Source: Atrichornis clamosus (lineage: Eukaryota; Chordata; Aves; Passeriformes; Menuridae). Taken from it: a stretch of DNA of 64,000 nucleotides. The notes beneath the pieces were generated by a model that was not told the origin of the DNA, made no database searches, and was given only the letters and a program-made list of their open reading frames with translations. Location of the stretch: the NCBI GenBank assembly GCA_013400975.1, contig WBMZ01009477.1, forward strand, positions 1-64,000. The letters are read 5' to 3'. This document shows positions 24,401 through 36,102 of the stretch, piece after piece (position 1 is the first letter of the stretch; the number at the start of each line of letters is the position of its first letter). Made by a program: the position numbers and the translations under genes.

Positions 24401-27400
24401 TTCTTGCTGTCAATTGCTGCTTTTAGCTATTGGAACTCTTTCTCTGAATAACTTAGGTGAGTTTTGTTCATAGGCAAAGCTTTTATTCATTATTTTATTC
24501 CCTTTTATTGTCCACGGAAATTTATGAAGTTAATGTTCCTCTAAGACAGGCATTCCACAAAAAAACAACTATGATGCTCAAACTATTTTTGCAGTTGCTG
24601 CCATGAATTGTTAGGGCAGAGAGAGCACATCCAGGGCAAATGTTTGGATTTAGGGCCATTGGCTGAACTGTAGTCTCTCCCATGGAGTACTCACTACTCC
24701 ATTCAGCCAGCACATGTTGGGTTTTCTGTTCCTCAAGCATCACAGGAATGCAAGCACACCTTTCAAGTCTTTATGTTGGTGAGTTGACAGTTCTTATCTG
24801 TTAATAATCCCATATTCATGTTTAGAGTCTAGTTTTCCATCTCCAAGTTGGAAAAGTCCTCAGGGAAATGTTCAGGAGGAACGTCTTTCCAAGTGTGATG
24901 CCTTTTGCCTCTTCCATAGAGGTTCTGTAGAGAGATTAAATCTGAGATTATTCTGAGCAGTTCCTCAGAGCTTTTTTTTGAAGGAGCAGTTGGTAGCAGA
25001 CTTTTGGCAGTTCTTCTGCCATAAACTCCTCTCCCAGTTAGAGCAGAGGAAGGGTCTTTAAAGACAGGCTGTCCTGTCGTATTTGCCTACTTCTTGAGTC
25101 ACAAAATGTTTGGGAGAAGACAAGGATTTTCTGTCAGGGAAGAGGGAATATCTGGAGTGTTGGCTCTGCTTCCTGAGAGGGGTGGGTCATGGGAAATAAG
25201 ATCCCAGTTTAGCTACTCCAGAGTCTAATCAGTGACGGAAAGTCAGGTCATTCACTTCCTAAGCAGTTTTTGAAACAGAAGAGCTATTTTGCAGATTAGC
25301 ATAGTGGGATTTTGAGACCATGATCACTGATGCAGTTTTAAATATTTGTAGATGGACAACATAACAAAAAATTGCTTCAGAACTTGGAAGAGAGGTAACA
25401 GTGCTGTGATGCACATTAAGTGTGTTTCATGAGTGATACACATTCTGTAAAGTATTTTTGTGGCATGCTGTGTGCTAAGAAATAGTTAATAAAGGAGGAA
25501 GTCAGCTGTACAAGGAATGCCCTGGTCAAGTTTTGCGTTCAGTTCTTCTGTGATCACATGTGTCTCTCCAGATCAGATGGTCTGAAGGCTCACTTCATTA
25601 AGCTTGTGGTTACTTGTCAGCCTCAGCATTGCTTCTATCTCTGGAATCTGTGAAGCTGGAGAATGTAATACACACATTTAATAAATACTTTTTGTGTTAA
25701 TGTGTAGCAGCAAAGTGTGTCACACAGTTTAGAAGGTACTGTATTTAGAAGAGAAAGCAGCACAGAATGCCACATGAGATCTCTTTTAGAATATTGAACC
25801 TGGAAATATACGTTTTGTAAAGTAATTAGGAAAAAGTAGTACAAAATTACATTATAATTTGTCCTAACCAAGATCAGTGTGTGTTCTAAAAGCTGTTTAT
25901 TTTAGAAATACTTTGGTGGCTCCATTAGAGATGAGAGTATAGCTCATGTGTGTCATCAGCCTTTCCAAGTGTGTGCGTGGGGCAGTTTAGCTAATATGGG
26001 AAGGGAAAACAGGCTGTGTGTTTCATTCCTGAAGAGCAGAGAACAAAAATCCTCCATTTTCAAATAAGAGGCGTAATGTGCCTCTGGGCTTTCAGAAAAA
26101 CGATATTAAGAGTGTGGTCAGCTGTTTGGCACTGCACTAAGTTTTGCTGAACATCCACTTTTTGTTGTTGAAACCACAGCTCGGTGATGACTGTAAAGAT
26201 TAGGATGTGGGGCTACCCCTCCCCATTTTTTTGCTTTCGGTTATTTTCTCCTGGCTTATGGAAAGATGTGTGGACAGAAGTTGGTATTCCTGTGGCAGGG
26301 AGTCTCACCTATGGGCACAGATTGGAAGGCAAGGATAGAACTCCTCAGTAGAGCTTATTTTAGCTTCATTTATGTGTGTGTGGTGAAGAAACCTTTTTTT
26401 TTTTAATAATTATTTTTTATTTGGGCTGGCAACTCTATATTTCTTCTGTCTGACAGTTTAGGATGTTCCCCTCCCTCTTCTTCTCCTCTCCAGAAAGTAA
26501 TTCTTTTCTTAATTCCGGGAAAGTTGGCGTTATGTTGCAGGTTCCAAGTTCAACTGTGGTTTTAAATAGTACTGACACTTGGAAAAGTTTCCATCATTTT
26601 AGAGATCTGAGTAACTTCTACTTTCTGTTTGCAGTAGCAGTGAATTGGCACAGATTTCCTCAATCTTTCAAAGCCCAGCCTCATACATTTGATTATCTTG
26701 TCACCTCTTGTGTGTATTGTGGAAGCAGGAAGTACTATTAGCCATTGCAAATCATATTCCATTCTTTTCTTGGTAACCCTTCAGAAAAAAATTAAACCTT
26801 ATATTAAAATTTAGATTAAATCTCTTTTTAGTACCTTTCAGTGGTGTTGGAGTGGGGTGAATTACCTGGTTTCTAGAGGATTTTTGACAGCAGGTGTTCC
26901 ATTTGTTATTATTAAATAGCTTTATACTTGTAATTGCTTTCTTAAATGGTTTTGGTAGGGTGCTTCTATTTTTGTGCAAGGATGAAATACATTTCTGCTT
27001 CTAAAATGTGTTCTGATTCCAAACAATTCCTCATGAGGCATATTGCTTTTTTAGCATCTAAAAAGGCTGATGATAAGACCTTGAAAGTTAGCTGAAAGTA
27101 GCTGAATTTTCTTCCTTTTTTTTTTCTTCAAAATGTGGTTGATTTATTACGTTTGTTAAATTACACTAAAAAGATAGCTATTTTGTTCTTACTAAATATT
27201 TTGGATCGAGTGGCATTATTGAAGGGTGATGAAAAATGCTTTTGGTTTTGAGATTGAAAAAGGTTTCTGATCAAGTAGAGAATTACCATGTCTTGTTCTT
27301 CCTACTTGGAAAACACATGTGGGCTTTTCTTCCTCATTTTCTGAGACTGGGGAGACTGTTCTCTAGATTTGCTAATGGGATAAAATCAGCTTAATATGGA

Positions 27401-28150
27401 GCATGACATTTGATGATAAAGTTGATTGCTTGCACCCGGCTTTGATTGCAGCAAGCTTAGTGGCCATTTGGAATTACAGAGTGCAAACGCAGCTCCTACC
27501 GCTTCATCTTGGCTGCTTCTCAACTTCACTTTGGGACAATGCAGCCCTTGTGCTGCTACAAGGTCTTTGAACATCTCCTCCTGTATTTATCTGCTATGGA
27601 AGCACTTGATTCTTTTCGGGTGTTAGCCAAACAATTTTTAAAACGTCGAGAAAATTGGTGTATTTAACACTGTTCATTTGTTACTGTGTTACGCTTGCAC
27701 AACAGCTTTAATTTGCACTATTTCCTTCACTAAATTACAGTGGTCCTCAGTTTATTACAGTGGTTCTGCTATTGGCCCCCAAAGAGAGTTGAAATCTCCC
27801 ACCAAAGCCTTTTGTGCGCACTTGAAATGCCATGTTCAGTCAGTAACCCAAAACTGAATGTCTCTTTTTATTTCAGAGCTGTGGATGGTCTTTCTTTTCC
27901 TCTTCTTTTCCTGTGCCCCAAATGAAAAACAGGAGAGCTGACAGGACTAAGGATAGTAGATGGAATTTGCTGCATCCTTGCTTAGCTGCCTTCAAAATTT
28001 CTGGGCATGGTGAAGGAGTTGGAAGTGCTTTACTCCACTACTGATTCTTCTGTTATCTCTTGGTGATGGTGCTCCTGCTTTGTTCTTCGTGACACAGTAG
28101 TGCAGAAGTGGATGAGGTAAAAGGAACACTTAAATTCAGAAGCAGACACT

Positions 28151-28301
28151 TCATAGAATCACAGGCTGGTTTGGGTTGGAAGGGTCCTTAGAGTCCATCC
28201 AGTCCCACCCCCTGCCATGGGCAGGGAACTTTCCACTACCCCAGGTTGCTCCAAGCCCCATCCAGCCTGGCCTTGGGCACTTCCATGGGGCAGCCACAGC
28301 T
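28151..28301 (-). repeat. CR1 LINE 3' end, reverse orientation
   Basis: It begins TCATAGAATCACAGGCTGG, then GTTTGGGTTGGAAGGGTCCT, CCCTGCCATGGGCAGGGAAC, CCCAGGTTGCTCCAAGCCCC and TGGCCTTGGGCACTTCCA. It is truncated at GGGGCAGCCACAGC after only about 150 bp. The low divergence suggests a relatively young copy. Confidence 0.95.
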
Positions 28302-30080
28302 TTTTTCTTCTGAGGTGTTGCATCACATCATGAAATCAGAAGAAGCAGAACATTTAGTCTAAAATACTCCAGGCTCTTCAAGCAGTAGAGGTCTAGTCCA
28401 CAGAACATGCAAAATGTGTGTGAGGAAATACAGGAGCATAGACCCAAGTCACAACTAAACTACAGACCTTCCACTTCACAGTAGGGATCAGGAACGTGCA
28501 CCTGGTAGCAGCAGGTCTTTTTCTGTGGTAATTATTGATCACTTTTTAATTACGAGGCAAATGGTCAGGAAAGTTTCCTCAAAGTAATCTTAAACGTGAA
28601 AATTAAGGTTTAAATTCATAGTCCCATTTGCAAAATGGAAAAATCAGGCTTCAGGCTGTCTCCTTAAATGCACTTTTATTCTACTGCATTGTCAGCTGGA
28701 ATTTTTACGTTATGAGGCCAAGTTTTGTGTTCTGCTCAGCTCTGATCTGTGCTATTTTCATTCCCAGCTCCACACACAAGCCTTCTGCTAAAATCCGAGA
28801 AAAAGAAATTCGGCTGTGACCATTCTGAAGGTTTAACTGTGGATGGCTGTGAGTTGTGAGTTCAGGAGCTGGGGAAGTGTTCCCCTTGACTGCCCTGCTG
28901 GTGGCTACACTCAGGTGTCTGCACAGCTCAGTTGGGCGCATTCCTGCTGTTTTTGGGGGAGTCTTTTCGTGTCTTTTGAAATTTGCGTGGAAAAACTCTG
29001 GATCAATTCTACACCCCTCAACATGCCAGTTTTAAGTTGATGATTCCCTGCACCTCTGCTGATGTTTTTCCATGAATGAATGTACAAATACCAGTAAAAT
29101 GAAGCACAGCACAAAATAGTTTTTCTCCCTCCCCATCTTAAAAATGTCGAGTTTTCAGTAACTGAACCAGATGCCAAGTCCACAGTTACTTTTAAAATAT
29201 AATAGTTTTTAATCTTTTGGACCTCTCGTTCTTCTGTTTCCCCAGTTGCCATTGAGTACTTGTCCAAAAAATACTTTGTTGCAGCTGGAAGGCTTCCTTG
29301 TGATCTTGTTATCTGTGTTGTGGATTATGGCTATGCAAAATAAAGGCTGTCAGCAAAGGGAAGACTAGGGAGGAGATGGAGGGAATACTGAAATCACTTG
29401 GTTTTAATGTTATTTTAGCTATTCTTTCTCCATAGCTTCATCAGCTCAGAGGATGCTCTGAGACTTGGCTTGTGATTACTGTTTATTAATAGCTGGGCGT
29501 GCTGCTTTAAAAATGCATCATTTAGTTTGTGTGTACCGGTGCAGCATAAATGTCACTGCCAGTGCTCCTAGGGATGTGATTTGAAGAGATAAATCTTGTA
29601 CCTACTTTTTTTTTTTTTTTTTTCCCCATAATGCTGAAAGTATGACTCTGAATTGAAGTGAAATGAGTGTCATCTGCTATGGACTGCTGTGGATGGTGCT
29701 TGGGAAAGCAATCCGTGTAAATACTGGCGTTAGCACCAGGCCAGGCTGCCCATGCTTTCCAGAGAAAGTATTAAGAAGAAAGAATGAGTCTTTGCTAGTT
29801 TGGGATAGATTCTTTTTGGAAGAGACTGTTTTTTTGCGGAAGGTTGGTGTCATAGATACCTCACAACACATTGGGAGAAGAGAAAGAGGGAAGCAGTGGC
29901 TGGTTTGTCAGCTTTTGGTCATTTGTTGGTCTTTCTGTATTCCAGACAGAAACCCCAAATATGGTGAATATCTAAATGAGAAAGGGAAGGCGCTGAAAGA
30001 AGAACTGAGCTTGATAATTTATTACAGAATATCCTTTACTGTGTTTTGACTGGAAAGAACCTTGTGTTAAAGTTGGGGGT

Positions 30081-30154
30081 GTCCTGTGCAGGGCCAGGAG
30101 TTGAACTTGATGCTTGTGGGTCCCTTCCAGCTCTTGAGACTCTGTGATTCTCTA
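30081..30154 (+). repeat. Short CR1-type 3' terminus, forward orientation
   Basis: The sequence GGCCAGGAGTTGAACTTGAT, GGGTCCCTTCCAGCTC and a terminal TCTGTGATTCTC resembles the last roughly 70 bases of a forward CR1 or related avian element. The short length makes subfamily assignment unsafe; an LTR-derived origin is an alternative. Confidence 0.6.
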
Positions 30155-30500
30155 TCTACCTGCCTTGGAGAGCAAGGAGTTAAATTGGTTCTTAGCTTAG
30201 GTCTCTATTGCACGAGGAGGATATTTTTTTGAAGTTGAGAAAAGTATTTTGCTGCCTTGCTTCTGACAAAGGAGTTTCCATTTGGTTTGATGCTTTGTTA
30301 GATTGCCTTTAAAAAAAAAAATCAGTGTATTATTTGGGCACTTTTTTGACTGTTTGGTCTCGCAAACAGTGTTGTGATCAGTAGAATCATAATTTCCAAG
30401 CTTGTACTTCGGCTTTTTGCTGAGATGCATAAACCATTGGATGAGTGTTTTATTGCTGGAATTGTGGTGTGTATAACTGGTCAAAGACTCCAGCCAGCCT

Positions 30501-30567
30501 TCCTTCAATTATGTGAGTAAAAGTGTGCTGAATTGATGGGAAATGGTCATTGCTGTGTTAGGAAAAA
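30501..30567 (+). repeat. Direct repeat copy 1, upstream of exon 6
   Basis: This 67-base segment aligns without gaps to 31354-31420 with about 55 identical positions by my count. The core at 30515-30546 matches at 30 of 32 bases and includes TTGATGGGAAATGG. The partner lies downstream of exon 6 in the same orientation. It does not resemble CR1. It may be an unnamed old repeat or an internal duplication. Confidence 0.8.
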
Positions 30568-30742
30568 CACTGCAGAACAACATGCAATTATTTTGTGACA
30601 ATTTGTATCTATTAGAGAATAGGACCAAAAGCATGACACACATTCATCTACAAGTAAAACTAACCAGCACCATTTGGAATAAATGTGGATTCTGCTTTTA
30701 CAGCACCAGTAACACTTCTTTTTTTTTTTTTTCTTCCTCTAG

Positions 30743-30823
30743 GTTCCTGATTGTTACAGACCATTTGCTGAAATGTCCAGAGCTGGTAAAAGCCCTCTAT
30801 GCCAAACTGAACAATCAAGAAAG
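30743..30823 (+). CDS. ATXN10: ATXN10 exon 6
   Basis: This 81-bp exon encodes residues 207-234, read as (S)FLIVTDHLLKCPELVKAL then YAKLNNQE and a split Arg. Human reads FLIITDLFLKSPELVQAM followed by FPKLNNQER, including the invariant KLNNQER. The acceptor has a long T-tract ending cttcctctag, and the donor is AAG/gtaacc. The exon length is a multiple of three with equal entry and exit phase, so skipping it would keep the reading frame. It is flanked by a pair of direct repeats (30501-30567 and 31354-31420). Confidence 0.97.
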
Positions 30824-31353
30824 GTAACCCCAAAACCAGTGTGGCTTTTAGTATTTAGCATTCCATATAGAGTATCCTGTTCACATGATTGAAAAACCGT
30901 GTGGTTTCATAGTTGGCACAGCATCTCTAAATACATGTTTCTATGTCAGTAATGGTTTTAAATTGGTTGGTTAACATTACAGCTTAGCCACAACTGGCAG
31001 TGATTTATGTAGGGTTGCAGAATCCAGGTTGGCGCCGTTACTCGGTAAAGAAATACTTCACACACACACACAAAAAAAAGGACAGGATTTCATGCCTGGG
31101 TCTTGATTTCATAAGAGCACCACACCCTGCAGAGTTTTGCAGCTCGATTAGAAACATCCTCAGCTGTTCATACTCCTGTTGTTCTGACAGGAGATGAAGA
31201 GGAAGCCTTTACTAAAGCCAGAGGTGTGTCTAACACTGGTTAGCAGAACCTACAAAACATACATGAGGAGATGTCCGTGATTATTTAATTTTTAATATTT
31301 CCACTATTGAAAAGCTTCAGCAAACCTTCACCTTGAAGAAGCATTGATAATTT

Positions 31354-31420
31354 TCCTTCAGGTGTTTGAGTAAATGTGTGCTGAGTTGATGGGAAATGGA
31401 CACTGCTGTAATGGGAAAAT
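31354..31420 (+). repeat. Direct repeat copy 2, downstream of exon 6
   Basis: This is the partner of 30501-30567, in the same orientation and ungapped, with about 82% identity. It shares GTGTGCTGA and TTGATGGGAAATGG. The divergence implies that the duplication is old or that both copies belong to one ancient repeat family. Confidence 0.8.
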
Positions 31421-34347
31421 GCTCATTGCTTTATAGAGAATTGAGAAAGATAAAAAAATTATGTTAAGACAATCAAATTTCGGAAACACTGTGCTAGAAT
31501 TCTATATCTTGTCCAACTGCTTGAAGATTCTGTGGTCTTGTTTATGTGTTTAACATGGCTACTTTGTTCCCCTGTCCACCCAGGGAAGGTGCAAGTTCCC
31601 TCTCTAGTTTTGGCAGGTGAAAGACAAAACATTAAACAAAGCAATTGGAGAGGATATGAAAACTAAAGGGATGGCAGTCAAAGAAAGAATATGCAATAGG
31701 TTTGAATCATAGATAAAACAGCATTATTGTATAGGAATGAGATGGGAATGGTAAAGAGGGAAATGCTGTTTCCTTCCATGATTCAGGATGACCAGATGGG
31801 AACAAATATGAGCTGTGTGCTTAACGTGCCTGGAAGTGGGTGCTGCATAACTGTTCCAAGTGAATGAGCTAGATTTCATTCTTTTGGGGAATACGTGAAT
31901 GGTAGTTTGCATGTTTTAGTAATGCCCTTGAGGACAGCCAGGACTGGGTTAGGGTGTTCAGGTGTACTTGAAGCAGATATAATCAGATTCTAGAAAGGTT
32001 TTGTCCCTGCTGCAGATGGTGATTGGATTCCTTGGCTCAAAGGCTTTTGGTGTAGGCCAAATGTGGTATTGAGGTGTTTGGGGAAGGCAGCTGGAGCTCA
32101 TGAATTTATGGTAACTCTCAGTTATTGTATTCTCTCTCATGCACGTTAAATACACTTAGTTTATATGTATTTGCTGAAGCAAAATTAGCTGTGTGAGGAA
32201 TATGCACTTGGATGCTCAGAGCATACATGGCTATGCAACCACAGTTATTCACACTACTCACAGTATTTGCACTATTCACAGCATTTCCTGTAATGGAAAT
32301 CCAGTGCATTTGTGTTTCAGGGGCCATGGTGTGTGCCACGAAGCAGTTCTTGTTGTACAAGTAGGTCAGGAATTTGAATTTTCAATTAAAATAAAATTCC
32401 TGACTTCTGGACAACTTCTTTCATTTCCAAACAAATTGAAGCATTTTGGTGTTGCATGTCTTGAGTTTGCAAATGGCCTGATATAAATCCTGTGCTAATG
32501 TGATCAGGTTTTTAATGGTATTACAGTTTTGAGAACTGCATGGTGTTGTGACCATGCCTGCTGGTTGTCTGGAAGGGATTATTGCAGAAGCATATGACCA
32601 CTGTATTGAGCCAAAAGAGTGTAGATCCTTGAATTCTTTGCTAGATTTGAGAATTCCCTGCATGTGTATGCAGGTATTTGGCAGAAGTATTTAGAAAAAG
32701 CCTAGTTTGCGTTCATCCAAGTTAGCCTTGAGCATGGACACTGTAAGTTAATGCCTTGATTGTCTTAATTACATTATGAAATCTTCCAAAGTGAGTACAT
32801 CTGCCTTGTCCCTTCTAAGAAGGGGTTTTGCTTTAATTAACATCATGAAAAAATGCAACTGAACAGCTTCAGGTATTTCTCAGGTGCTCGAGTACTTGCA
32901 TCTTGAGGTTGGATTTTTGTGTTGTGATGTGAAGTGTCCTCAGTGAAGGATGCAGCCATTAATAGAATTGCCCATGGGGAAATGGGCACTCCAGTCCCAT
33001 TAACATCACCACTTCTTTCTGAAGTTCAGCTGCAGGATTGCCAGCAGTGCTTGGAACACTTCTGTTCCTGGTAGTGCTCACAGGCATAGAGTGGCTGAAG
33101 ATAGCACTGAACTACCGTTGCTCACAAATTCACCATTTCCCATTTAATACAAGTATCATTTGAAGATGAAAGAAGTGAAGGTTTTGAGGAAGCACCTCAT
33201 TTGTCTCATGAAACCACAGCTGCTGAGGAAGTGTTTCGGGAAACAGAAGCCTAAGTTGCAGAGGAAAAAATGTCTGGCACTTGCTAGGAGATTATAAACA
33301 AAGCACACTTGATGCAAACATTGTTCGATGCTAATGAAATCGATAGAATTATACACTACTAATTTTAGGCTTAGTGAGACAGCACTTCATTTTGTAATAT
33401 TGAGCTTCCAGATTTAAATTGCACTTGAATTCTGTGGTTTATTTGCTGGCTATAGGAGACAGAAGTTTGTTTAACTGATGATTGCAAATAGTTTATAGTA
33501 GCTGCCCTGAGCTCGTGCCAATTTAGTCAGCTTCAGGAAAAACTGGTTTAAATTTAAAAGAGGAAAAAAAAAAGGCAAGAGAGTCACAAAGTCTTCCTCA
33601 GTGGTGTCAAAAGTAAAGGAAGTTGACATGGCATGATTATTTCCAAATAGAAGTATAATACACAGAATTAGATTGTAGATACTGAGCTGAGTGTTACAAA
33701 AATTCAGCTGGTACCAGCAGTTGTCATATTTGTTGTATTTAGCTCTAGGCAAACAAGTAGAAAGAAATGTAATTTGAATGGCTGAACCGTTGTGAGATCA
33801 CTCAAAAGAAATAGGCAAATTGCATTGTCTGGGAGTACTAACTTGGAAAAATTAGGGTGAGTCTTGGAAGAAAACTGAGAGGAACAATAGAAGAAAGGAA
33901 TGTAAGGGAGCTTGCACCAGAACAAAGCACATTGCTCTGAGGAAATTATTGGCTGAAAGGCCAATAATGCTTCAAATTCAGGGAAGGATGGGCATGTCCT
34001 GAATGACTGTGCCTGGAAGAAAACTCAGGAGAATGGTTAGATTTGAATGCTTAAACAGAACAGAAAACTTCAAAAGAAATTACATGCAGGTGATGTTTTA
34101 ACATCACTCCTTTTTCTCTGGAAGAACTACAGTTGTTGAGAAAGGCTTCCAATTATATTGCAAGGGGAAGAGTAGTGCAGAAAATTTCCCTATTGGCAAC
34201 CATTTAATCTGTTTAATAGAGTTTATGGAAGTGTGGTGACCCTCCAGCTTGTTTACAAAAGGGTTGTTTGTCAGTTTTAAACATTTATTGTTTGGATTAT
34301 TGGTGCAAGAACGCTGAGTAGAATCCTGTCAAGCAGAAGACAGTGCT

Positions 34348-34510
34348 TGTGTTGGGTTTGAGTGGCCTGATTTTGGTACCAGTGAGGGGTGCAGGGGTGG
34401 CTTCTGTGAGAAGCTGTCAGAAGATTGCTCCGTGTCCAGCAGAGCCAATCCCTGGTGGCTGCAAAGATTGATTTGCCACTGGCCAAGGCTGGGAATACGC
34501 TTGAAAGGCT
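34348..34510 (+). mobile_element. Probable avian ERV LTR remnant
   Basis: The segment contains GGGGTGCAGGGGTGGCTTCT, GTGAGAAGCTGTCAGAAGAT, GTCCAGCAGAGCCAATCCC, TGGCTGCAAAGA and CCACTGGCCAAGGCTG, in the order I recall for a common avian endogenous-retrovirus LTR. The match is from memory, the copy is diverged, and I could not define its ends. No gag, pol or env sequence is visible nearby, so at most this is a decayed solo-LTR fragment. Confidence 0.5.
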
Positions 34511-35936
34511 CTAAACTTGGTGAAAACTGGCATGTCAAGTCTAGGCCTGTGTCGAGGGTGAATGACACATCTGTGGGCTTGGGTTTCGTGTGGGATGCCA
34601 CATGGGAAAGCCTTTGGTCAGGGCAGGGTGCTGGGGAGCTGGACTCTGGTCGTTTGGAGATGGGTAGGGTGTGGTACCTAGCTGTGAGCTGCACACCAAA
34701 CAGAACACGAGCAGAGCCGTGAGAGAGGCCTTCCCCAAATGTGCCGGCAGCATTCCTGTGCTGCCGTGCTGAAAAAGCTTTTTGTCCTCCTGCAGATAAT
34801 AGTTTAATGCAGCTGTATTAATGACACTGAGGGTTGAGTTTAGCAAGGACTGAGTATCTGTTTTGTGATTAATAGGGGTGGGTTCTTGGAGGTTAATAAA
34901 GCAGTGACCGAGCTTTTTCCACAGAAAAAGACATTTCTCTTTCCCTTCTGACAACCTGCTTGGTAAATTTAAAAGAAAAAAGCATTTGAACTATTCCACA
35001 TGTTTAAATGTAAGTCCTTCCATCTGAATTGCAAATATTTCAGTGAAAGAAAACCCTGAGCTGGCTCTTGAATTCATTCCATAAAGTGTCCTTTGAGGTT
35101 GAGAGAATGGCAGGGGGACTTCACCAGCCCACGTGTGCTGGACTGGAGCAGGGAGCTCCAGGAGGGCCTCTGCCACCTCCAAGTCCTGCTGCCACAAAAT
35201 GCTCCCGGTTTGCCCTGGCAACATGAAGGGATATTGGAAATAACATGACATTAAAGCTGTTAAAAAACCCAACCCAAGTAGATTTTATAGAGCAGCTTCA
35301 TTATGTATCCACTTATTTGCCAGTTTAACACATGGAGTACCTCTGACTGGGTATATGAGTAATTAACTTGGATTTGCTTAATCCTTCTAGGAACAGTCAT
35401 AAAATGACTGTAAAGAACAGAGTGTATGTATCAATCTTTCTTTTCCCTGGTTGTGCTCAGAATTGGTTTGGGTTTGTGGGGGAGAGTTAGTGAAGGGCTG
35501 TGGGCAAGGCAGGGGCTGTGAAAACTGGGGATTTTTTCCAAACAGAAGCTGTCAAATAGTCTGTGTTTATTTTGCTGTGCTTAACAACAGCTTTTAAGAG
35601 CTAGTTTGCTGGAAACTTTAGACATAGGGAATATGCAGTCACAGTACTGCTGTGTTAGGACATAAATTACAGATTGAAATAGACTTGAGAAAAATATTGA
35701 CTGTCTGACCAGATTGTATTAATTGAATGGTGAATTAAATTAATTCTGTACAGAAAAGAAACCCCAGCAGACAGAAACCGACTGCCAGTATTCAAGAGCC
35801 TTCTTAATTCTTAAAAATCCTCTCTATTACTACAATGGTAATTGTTTTTATCATTTTTAACCACTGTATCTGCTTATTCTGCTGATAATTGTGTGTGGCT
35901 CAGTGAACCTGGCTAACAAGTTATTTCTGTTTCCAG

Positions 35937-36102
35937 AGTTACTTTGTTAGAGCTGATGATGGCTGAAGTAAGTGACAAGAACTTGGTTACCAGTGAAGAA
36001 ATGAATGTGCTTGTGAGAAATGCTGACTTCCTTGCAGGCTGTTTCCAGGAGAAATGTGGGGCTGTGCTCAAGTTAACTGCTGCAGCAGATGCACAAGATG
36101 AG
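35937..36102 (+). CDS. ATXN10: ATXN10 exon 7
   Basis: This 166-bp exon encodes residues 234-289: (R)VTLLELMMAEVSDKN, then LVTSEEMNVLVRNADFLAG and CGAVLKLTAAADAQDE. It corresponds to human RVTLLDLMIAKI, the PVFLRHAELIA segment and the acidic VLKLASEEPPDDEE end. The acceptor is ttctgtttccag and the donor is GAG/gtacga, leaving at a codon boundary. The C-terminal acidic linker is shorter and less acidic than in human, as expected of a variable loop. The exon is intact. Confidence 0.97.

Larger units (their letters stand above)
21488..30742 (+). other. ATXN10: ATXN10 intron 5 (9,255 bp)
   Basis: This is mostly unique AT-rich sequence from gtatgt to a long T-run ending cttcctctag. Recognised elements are a reverse CR1 end at 28151-28301, a short possible forward CR1 terminus at 30081-30154, poly-T runs (for example near 29608-29624) and the first copy of an 82%-identical direct repeat at 30501-30567. 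I saw nothing gene-like in 21.5-28 kb beyond short chance frames. Confidence 0.88.
30824..35936 (+). other. ATXN10: ATXN10 intron 6 (5,113 bp)
   Basis: The intron runs from gtaacc to ttatttctgtttccag. It contains the second direct-repeat copy at 31354-31420, a short CA/A-rich patch at about 31061-31079 and a probable ERV LTR remnant at about 34348-34510. A moderately GC-rich unexplained patch lies at about 34510-34760 and another at 35090-35220. The rest is unique AT-rich sequence. Confidence 0.87.
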
